From Acetobacteraceae bacterium (GTDB lineage: Bacteria; Pseudomonadota; Alphaproteobacteria; Acetobacterales; Acetobacteraceae), in contig CANJSR010000159.1 of the NCBI GenBank assembly GCA_947476855.1, positions 1 to 9,852 of the forward strand: 9,852 nt of DNA, read 5' to 3'. The notes beneath the pieces were generated by a model. It was not told the origin of the DNA and did not search any database. It saw only the letters and a list, made by a program, of their open reading frames with translations. Both the position numbers and the translations under genes were made by a program. Position 1 is the first letter of the stretch; each line of letters opens with the position of its first letter. Positions 5,889 through 9,852 of the stretch are shown one piece after another.

Positions 5889-7106
5889 ATGACCGCCACG
5901 CCAACGACGGTTCGCCCGCTGTGGATCGTATTGCTCGCCGCCGGCATCATCGTCGGGATGGCGATGGGGCTGCGCCAGGTAATGGGCCTGTATCTGCGCC
6001 CCCTGTCCATGGACCTCGGCCTGGGGCGGGAGCCGTTCTCCAACGCCATGGCGATGTCCAACCTGATCAACGGCGCCGGAGCGATCCTCGCCGGGGCTGT
6101 CGCCGACCGCTACGGCGCCGGCCGCGTCATCGTTGCAGGCACCATCTGTACCGTCCTCGGCCTGCTTTCCATGTATGCAGCGCACTCCCCGATGGACCTG
6201 ATGATCGCCGGGCTGCTTCTGGGCCTGGGCGTGACCGGCACCGGCATCAACAGCCTGGTCGGCGCGGTCGGCCGAGCGGCACCGGCCGAGAAGCGGACGG
6301 CTGCCATTGCGTCGCTGGGGATGGCGAGCGGGATCGGCGGGTTCCTCGCCTTCCCCTATGCTCACACGCTCATGGAAGTGTACGGCTGGCAGGTCAGTCT
6401 GGTCGTGCTGGCCTGCACGGCGCTGGCGATGATGCCGCTGGGGCTGGCGTTGCGGGGCCGGCCGCAAGCCGCGGCGCCGGGCGTGAAGGTCCAGACCCTG
6501 CGGGAAGCCTTCGCCGAGGCCTTCGCCCATCCCAGTTTCTGGCTGCTGACCGCCGGGTTCTTCGTCTGCGGCTTCCATGTCGCCTTCTACTCGGTCCATC
6601 TGCCGGCCTTCGTGCAGGACCAGGGGCTGAACGCCTGGGTCGGCGTCTGGGCGCTGATGGCGGTCGGGGTCGCCAACATCATCGGGACCTTTCTGGCGGG
6701 GCAGTCGGCGCGGATCGTGCAGAAGCGGATTTCGCTGACCGTGATCTACCTGGCGCGGACGGTCCTGTTCCTGGGGCTGCTGTACCTGCCGATCACACCG
6801 TTCACTGTGATCGCTATCTCGGCGCTGCTGGGGCTCTTCTGGCTGTCGACCGTGCCGCTCACCAGCAGCCTGGTGGCGACGTTCTTCGGCACGGGCTGGA
6901 TGTCGATGCTGTTCGGCTTCGTGTTCCTGTCCCATCAGGTCGGCTCGTTCCTGGGGCTGTATGCCGCCGGGCGGGTCTACGACATGACGAAGTCCTATGA
7001 CCTGATGTGGTGGATTTCCGCCGGCCTCGGCCTGTGCGCCGCCCTGATCCACTGGCCGATCAAGGAGCGTCCGGTGGCGCGTGTCCTGGCCGAACAGAGG
7101 GCCTGA
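5889..7106 (+). CDS. Major facilitator superfamily transporter
   Basis: A 405-residue inner-membrane secondary transporter with the 12-helix MFS plan. Hydrophobic segments lie near residues 10-28, 53-71, 79-97, 103-125, 138-156, 168-188, 215-240, 249-272, 281-300, 304-330, 337-360 and 372-390. The loop after helix 2, GAVADRYGAGRV (69-80), is the conserved MFS motif A region. A hydrophilic central loop (about 189-212) separates the two six-helix halves. It resembles the monocarboxylate/oxalate-formate-type branch in general appearance, but the substrate cannot be read. The start at 5889 has GGAG 10 nt upstream. The divergent MarR gene and the acyl ligase downstream suggest import of an organic acid that also acts as inducer. 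Confidence 0.92.
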   Translation: MTATPTTVRPLWIVLLAAGIIVGMAMGLRQVMGLYLRPLSMDLGLGREPFSNAMAMSNLINGAGAILAGAVADRYGAGRVIVAGTICTVLGLLSMYAAHSPMDLMIAGLLLGLGVTGTGINSLVGAVGRAAPAEKRTAAIASLGMASGIGGFLAFPYAHTLMEVYGWQVSLVVLACTALAMMPLGLALRGRPQAAAPGVKVQTLREAFAEAFAHPSFWLLTAGFFVCGFHVAFYSVHLPAFVQDQGLNAWVGVWALMAVGVANIIGTFLAGQSARIVQKRISLTVIYLARTVLFLGLLYLPITPFTVIAISALLGLFWLSTVPLTSSLVATFFGTGWMSMLFGFVFLSHQVGSFLGLYAAGRVYDMTKSYDLMWWISAGLGLCAALIHWPIKERPVARVLAEQRA

Positions 7107-7107
7107 G

Positions 7108-7245
7108 ATGCCTGTGCCCGTCCGCGTCGTGCTGATCCTGGCGGTGGGGTTTCTGCTGCTGGCCGGGGCGATGGCGTGGGCCGAACGGGGGACGGCGATC
7201 CTGATGGACTTGACCAATGGAGCGGCCCGATTGCTTTGTCTGTAG
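7108..7245 (+). CDS. Small single-pass membrane protein, 45 aa, unrecognised
   Basis: A 45-codon ORF starting one base after the transporter stop. It begins MPVPVRVVLILAVGFLLLAG, forming one hydrophobic membrane segment (about residues 6-24), and continues AMAWAERGTAILMDLTNGAA to a short end RLLCL. AGAGGG (7095-7100) sits 7 nt before the ATG, a good ribosome binding site. The tight spacing implies translation together with the transporter. It may be a small accessory or stabilising subunit of the transporter, as known for other small membrane proteins, but no family is recognised. The membrane segment and coupling are seen; a function is not. It could be a chance ORF, though spacing and ribosome binding site argue against that. 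Confidence 0.6.
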   Translation: MPVPVRVVLILAVGFLLLAGAMAWAERGTAILMDLTNGAARLLCL

Positions 7246-7285
7246 GGGAACATCCCCCAGGCCAAACGATCGATGGTTTCTTTCC

Positions 7286-8728
7286 ATGCATGCCGACGAT
7301 GCCTTGTCCACGCCGCAGCACCTCCTCCATTGGAGCAGGCGGGCGCCACGCACCGTTGCCGTGATCGAGCGGGATCGTTGCTACACCTACGGTGATCTCG
7401 CGCATTGCGTCGTGCGGTATGCCGGCGCGCTGCGCGCGAGCGGCGTGGGGCCCGGGATGCTGGTCGGGCTGCGGTGCGACCATCGCTACCTGCATCTGGC
7501 GCTGATCCTTGCCTGCGATATGATCGGCGTCACCTCGGTGTCCCTGTCCGGCGTCGATGTCGCCGAGCATGACGAGATTCTGGATCATTGCGATTTCCTG
7601 TGCGTCTACGGTTCGGCACAGGGGCTGGAGCGTTCGACCGGGCTGCTGCATCTGACACAGGCGACGATCGACCGGATCGGCCGGACGCCCGTTACCGCGG
7701 ATGCGCTTTCCACGCTCGATACGCGGCGGGCCGACGATGACCTGGTGCGTTTGGTCCGGACATCCGGATCGACCGGGCGCGCGAAGGTTATGCCGCTGAC
7801 ACAGGCCACCCTCACCCGCATGATCCGGCGCACCCGCGCGCCTGGCGACGCGCTGGGCTATGATCGGCACTTCATCAATCTCTACGGGTTCACCCTGCGC
7901 TCCGCCTTCATCGAAGCGGCGATCGCGCTCAGCGCGGGATGCACGATCGTTTCATCTCATCTGGAAACGGTGTTCACCGACCTCGATCGTTTCGAGAGCA
8001 CCCGCATGACGCTGGTGCCACGGGATGCGGTGCTGATGCTGGAGACACGCCCGCCGGACTGGACGAGACCGCGGCGGTGCAAGCTCTATATCTCGGGCGG
8101 CACCCTGCCGGCGGAGGCCTATCGGCGACTGACGCACGAGATCGTGACCGATCTGCATTTCGTCTACGGCACGATCGAAACCCATTGGCTGGCGAGGCTG
8201 GATGCCGCGGGTACCGGGGCCATCATGGAGGACGTCGATATCCGGATCGTCGATGACGCCGGACGTGCGTTGCCGCCAGGATCGGCTGGCCTGATCGAGG
8301 CGCGGACGCCGTTGATGGTGGATGGCTATCTGTGGAAGCCAGCGGCGACCGAGGCTGCGTTCATTGATGGCTGGTACCGCACGAGCGATGTCGGGATCAT
8401 GCCGGCACCCGGGACGCTGATCGTGCTGGGACGAGCGGACAACATGCTGAACATCGGCGGGGTGAAGGTGCCGCCCGAGCCGCTAGAAGCGCGGATCAGG
8501 GCGCTGGATGGCGTGCGGGATGCGGTGCTTCTGGCCTCACCTGGCGCCCTGGGGGTGAACGCACTCACCGTCGTGCTGGAGGCCGGACCGTCGGGGCTGC
8601 CGGCGACGGTACGGGAAGGCCTGACGCACATCCTTGCCCCCGTGGCCCGCACGTTCCGACTGCGGGTCGAGCCGGCTTTGCCGCGAACCCTGACCGGGAA
8701 GGTGCGGCGCGAGGCGATCCGGGCCTGA
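7286..8728 (+). CDS. AMP-dependent acyl synthetase/ligase (ANL superfamily)
   Basis: A 480-residue adenylate-forming enzyme that would activate a carboxylic acid with ATP to an acyl-AMP, usually then passed to CoA. Superfamily motifs appear in order. The P-loop is TSGSTGRAKVMPLT (159-172). The acyl/AMP site is YGTIE (294-298). WYRTSDVG (363-370) carries the ribose-binding Asp. The hinge region is LGRADNMLNIGGVKVPPEPL (381-400). The catalytic lysine sits in LPRTLTGKVRREAIR (K472). The protein is rather short but both lobes are complete. The open frame extends back to 7217, but that would overlap the small ORF and adds non-homologous residues. The ATG at 7286 starts at the domain, although no Shine-Dalgarno is evident. 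It follows the MFS gene and small ORF and is probably in the same unit. The substrate is unknown; acyl-CoA ligase is likelier than a carrier-loading domain. Confidence 0.88.
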   Translation: MHADDALSTPQHLLHWSRRAPRTVAVIERDRCYTYGDLAHCVVRYAGALRASGVGPGMLVGLRCDHRYLHLALILACDMIGVTSVSLSGVDVAEHDEILDHCDFLCVYGSAQGLERSTGLLHLTQATIDRIGRTPVTADALSTLDTRRADDDLVRLVRTSGSTGRAKVMPLTQATLTRMIRRTRAPGDALGYDRHFINLYGFTLRSAFIEAAIALSAGCTIVSSHLETVFTDLDRFESTRMTLVPRDAVLMLETRPPDWTRPRRCKLYISGGTLPAEAYRRLTHEIVTDLHFVYGTIETHWLARLDAAGTGAIMEDVDIRIVDDAGRALPPGSAGLIEARTPLMVDGYLWKPAATEAAFIDGWYRTSDVGIMPAPGTLIVLGRADNMLNIGGVKVPPEPLEARIRALDGVRDAVLLASPGALGVNALTVVLEAGPSGLPATVREGLTHILAPVARTFRLRVEPALPRTLTGKVRREAIRA

Positions 8729-8749
8729 GACGCCACGTAAGAATCGCTA

Positions 8750-8766
8750 TTGCAAATCATTCGCAA
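8750..8766. promoter_or_regulatory. Fur-like 17-bp palindromic box
   Basis: TTGCAAATCATTCGCAA is a palindrome of two 8-bp half-sites around a central C with one mismatched pair: the fifth base of each half, A on the left and G when the right half is read on the other strand. Its AAT-C-ATT core and outer TTGC/GCAA arms resemble Fur-family operators, agreeing with the classical Fur consensus at the core and flanks. It lies 37 bp before a small ORF with a perfect ribosome binding site. The symmetry is observed; the regulator and the metal are inferred. Confidence 0.5.
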
Positions 8767-8803
8767 CAACGACAGGGTGCGTGCGTTATCCAGGAGGCAC
8801 CGG

Positions 8804-8983
8804 ATGCGGATTCACCGTTCCCTTGGCGTCGGGTCGCTTGTCGCCCTGATGGCCGCGCATCGCGAAAATGAGTTGGCGCTGCCCCGACCACCCGCCCGGC
8901 CGGATCCGGGCGGCGTGCCGCCTGTGGGGGAGCGGTTGGAGATGGCGGGGTCGGAGGCCGGCGACACGCCCGGATGGTCCTGA
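8804..8983 (+). CDS. Small ORF (59 aa) with perfect ribosome binding site behind Fur-like box
   Basis: A 59-codon ORF whose ATG is preceded by AGGAGG (8792-8797) with 6-nt spacing, the strongest Shine-Dalgarno in the window. The N-terminus MRIHRSLGVGSLVALMAAH looks like the beginning of a signal peptide: basic, then hydrophobic. No clear cleavage site follows, and the remainder is Pro/Gly/Glu-rich (LPRPPARPDPGGVPPVGE) without recognisable domain. The frame also extends back to 8750, but that start would lie inside the Fur-like box. It could be a small iron-regulated protein, or the promoter, ribosome binding site and leader of a former receptor gene whose body was lost. I do not recognise the product. 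The expression signals are convincing; coding of the C-terminal part is doubtful. Confidence 0.45.
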   Translation: MRIHRSLGVGSLVALMAAHRENELALPRPPARPDPGGVPPVGERLEMAGSEAGDTPGWS

Positions 8984-8985
8984 AC

Positions 8986-9013
8986 GGCGGACCCGTTGAT
9001 CCGCCGGCCGGCG
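8986..9013. terminator. GC-rich inverted repeats between convergent genes, possible terminator
   Basis: GGCGGA (8986-8991) can pair with TCCGCC (9000-9005) around an 8-nt loop. It overlaps a perfect palindrome CGCCGGCCGGCG (9002-9013). Both lie between the stop of the small ORF (8983) and the stop of the convergent deacetylase gene (9027). No T-run is present on either strand, so intrinsic termination is uncertain. Confidence 0.3.
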
Positions 9014-9026
9014 TCGCGCGTCGTGG

Positions 9027-9852
9027 TTACTTCTTCTCCGGCACCACGCCTGGCGGCAGGCTTTCGATGTGCGCGCAGATATCGCGCGGCCGGGTCAGCC
9101 AGATGCGGTCCCGATGCCCCAGGATATGCTTCAGCGCCCGCCGGAACTGCCGCATCCGATAGGGCCGGCCGATCGAGAACGGATGGATCGAGATCGGGCA
9201 GACCAGCGGCTGGCCCTCCGACTGTTCCAGCATCTCGTCGAACTGGTCGACGATCATGTCGGCGAATTCCTCCGACGAGTAGCGCAGCCACACCAGCGCT
9301 CGGTTGTCGTTCACCTCGACGGGGTATGGCATCGACAGGATGCGGCCCTGGCGGGTCTTCAACCACACCGGCTGGTCGTCCATCGTCCAGTCCATGACGT
9401 AGCGGTACCCGGCTTCCTGCAGCAGGTCCATCGTGACGTCGGAGTTGGAAAGCCAAGGGCTCATCCAGCCAACCGGCGGCGCGCCTTCGTGTTTCGTGAT
9501 CGCGGCGGTGGCGTCCTGGATCAGGGCGCGTTCGGCGGCCTCCGGCAGATGCCCCTGCTCGTCCGAGTTGGTGATGCCATGCCCCACGATCTCATCCCCT
9601 CGGGCGCGCAGGCGTTCGGCGATGTCGGGGCACTCGTCATAGATCGCCGTGTTCATCTGCGCTTCGATGGGGATGCCGAGTTCGTCCATCATGTCGAACA
9701 GGCGCCAGACGCCGACGCGATTGCCGTAGTCGCGCCAGGAATAGACGGAATGGCTCAGCGCCTGGTCCGGCGGCGCGATGGCCGAACCCTTGCCGTCGCC
9801 GAAGCCGAAAGCCTCGATATTGAAGGCCATATAGACGGCGAGACGCTTGCCG
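9027..9852 (-). CDS. Polysaccharide deacetylase family protein, PuuE/allantoinase-like (partial, 5' end outside window)
   Basis: At least 274 codons of a NodB-fold hydrolase. The frame continues through the right edge as GKRLAVYMAFNIEAFGFG, so the ATG at 9830 is probably internal and the true start lies beyond. Numbering from that Met, recognisable features are WRDYGNRVGVWRLFDMMDELG (32-52), TAIYDECPDIAERLRARGDE (61-80), IVGHGITNSDEQ (81-92), GWMSPWLSNSDVTMDLLQEAG (121-141), DWTMDDQP (147-154) and IHPFSIGRPYRMRQFRRAL (215-233). This matches the branch containing PuuE-type allantoinases and related cytoplasmic amidohydrolases more than secreted chitin deacetylases. The GHG and HPF histidines are likely metal or catalytic residues. 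No signal peptide can be judged because the N-terminus is missing. The substrate, an imide, amide or N-acetyl compound, is undetermined. Confidence 0.88.
   Translation of the reverse strand, partial: GKRLAVYMAFNIEAFGFGDGKGSAIAPPDQALSHSVYSWRDYGNRVGVWRLFDMMDELGIPIEAQMNTAIYDECPDIAERLRARGDEIVGHGITNSDEQGHLPEAAERALIQDATAAITKHEGAPPVGWMSPWLSNSDVTMDLLQEAGYRYVMDWTMDDQPVWLKTRQGRILSMPYPVEVNDNRALVWLRYSSEEFADMIVDQFDEMLEQSEGQPLVCPISIHPFSIGRPYRMRQFRRALKHILGHRDRIWLTRPRDICAHIESLPPGVVPEKK

Noticed and set aside
7245..7257. GGGGA-ACA-TCCCC hairpin before the acyl ligase as a terminator
   Set aside because: The stem is only 5 bp with a 3-nt loop and no T-run directly after it, too weak to separate the ligase from the MFS unit.
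5829..7349. 506-codon open frame on the minus strand opposite the MFS gene
   Set aside because: The product is His/Arg/Gln/Pro-rich without motifs, while the plus strand encodes a clear 12-helix transporter with promoter and ribosome binding site.
8909..8922. GGCGGC-GT-GCCGCC inverted repeat inside the small ORF
   Set aside because: It is short and of pure GC composition. Such repeats are expected by chance here, and it has no terminator T-run.
8812..9456. 214-codon minus-strand open frame overlapping the deacetylase and the small ORF
   Set aside because: It is out of frame with the well-supported deacetylase and composed of Arg/Pro/Ala-rich shadow sequence.
1..9852. Search by eye for tRNA/rRNA genes, CRISPR arrays, IS ends and long direct repeats
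   Set aside because: No cloverleaf with a TTCGA-type arm, regularly spaced repeat, transposase motif or flanking duplication was seen. Short repeats below about 15 bp may have been missed.

Overview
The window is GC-rich bacterial DNA with tightly packed genes. It most likely comes from an alphaproteobacterium of the Rhodospirillales/Acetobacteraceae type. This is inferred from the short SecE, the alphaproteobacterial form of the Trm112-like protein (CPLTKG), the WCGPC-type YbbN/CnoX, an extracytoplasmic Bug-family receptor and the gene neighbourhood. No taxonomic marker was searched, so the placement is a judgement.

Layout. Positions 12-748 (+) carry secE and nusG, the head of the translocation/transcription cluster. 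They are not followed by rplK; a six-gene operon on the minus strand converges on nusG instead. Read in its own direction (3893 down to 772), this operon is cnoX/ybbN thioredoxin-TPR protein, LON-domain protein, Trm112-like protein, DUF971 protein, Smr-domain protein, XRE-type DNA-binding protein. Its junctions are an abutting TAG/ATG, a 13-nt gap, a 4-nt ATGA overlap, a 6-nt gap and another ATGA overlap. It looks like a housekeeping and stress-protection transcription unit. A candidate promoter lies at 3965-3992.

Positions 4154-5137 (+) carry a stand-alone periplasmic Bug/TctC-type solute receptor. It is followed by about 200 bases of non-coding DNA that can fold into several stems, two of which are mutually exclusive. 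A divergent pair follows: a MarR-family repressor (5347-5832, minus) and an MFS transporter (5889-7106, plus). Between them a near-consensus promoter contains a 20-bp palindrome overlapping its -10 box and the MarR start codon, which is a convincing candidate operator. Downstream of the transporter, probably in the same unit, are a 45-codon single-membrane-segment ORF (7108-7245) and an AMP-forming acyl ligase (7286-8728). Together these four genes look like a regulated uptake and CoA/adenylate activation module for an unidentified carboxylic acid.

Positions 8729-9026 hold a Fur-like 17-bp palindrome and a 59-codon ORF with a perfect AGGAGG ribosome binding site. The ORF may be a small iron-regulated gene or the remnant of a larger one. 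The window closes with the 3' part of a PuuE/allantoinase-like polysaccharide deacetylase family gene on the minus strand, which runs off the right edge.

No rRNA, tRNA, CRISPR array, insertion sequence or phage gene was recognised. The most interesting points are the MarR operator/promoter architecture, the unannotated 45-aa ORF, the Fur-like box with its orphan ORF, and the alternative-fold intergenic element at 5241-5323.
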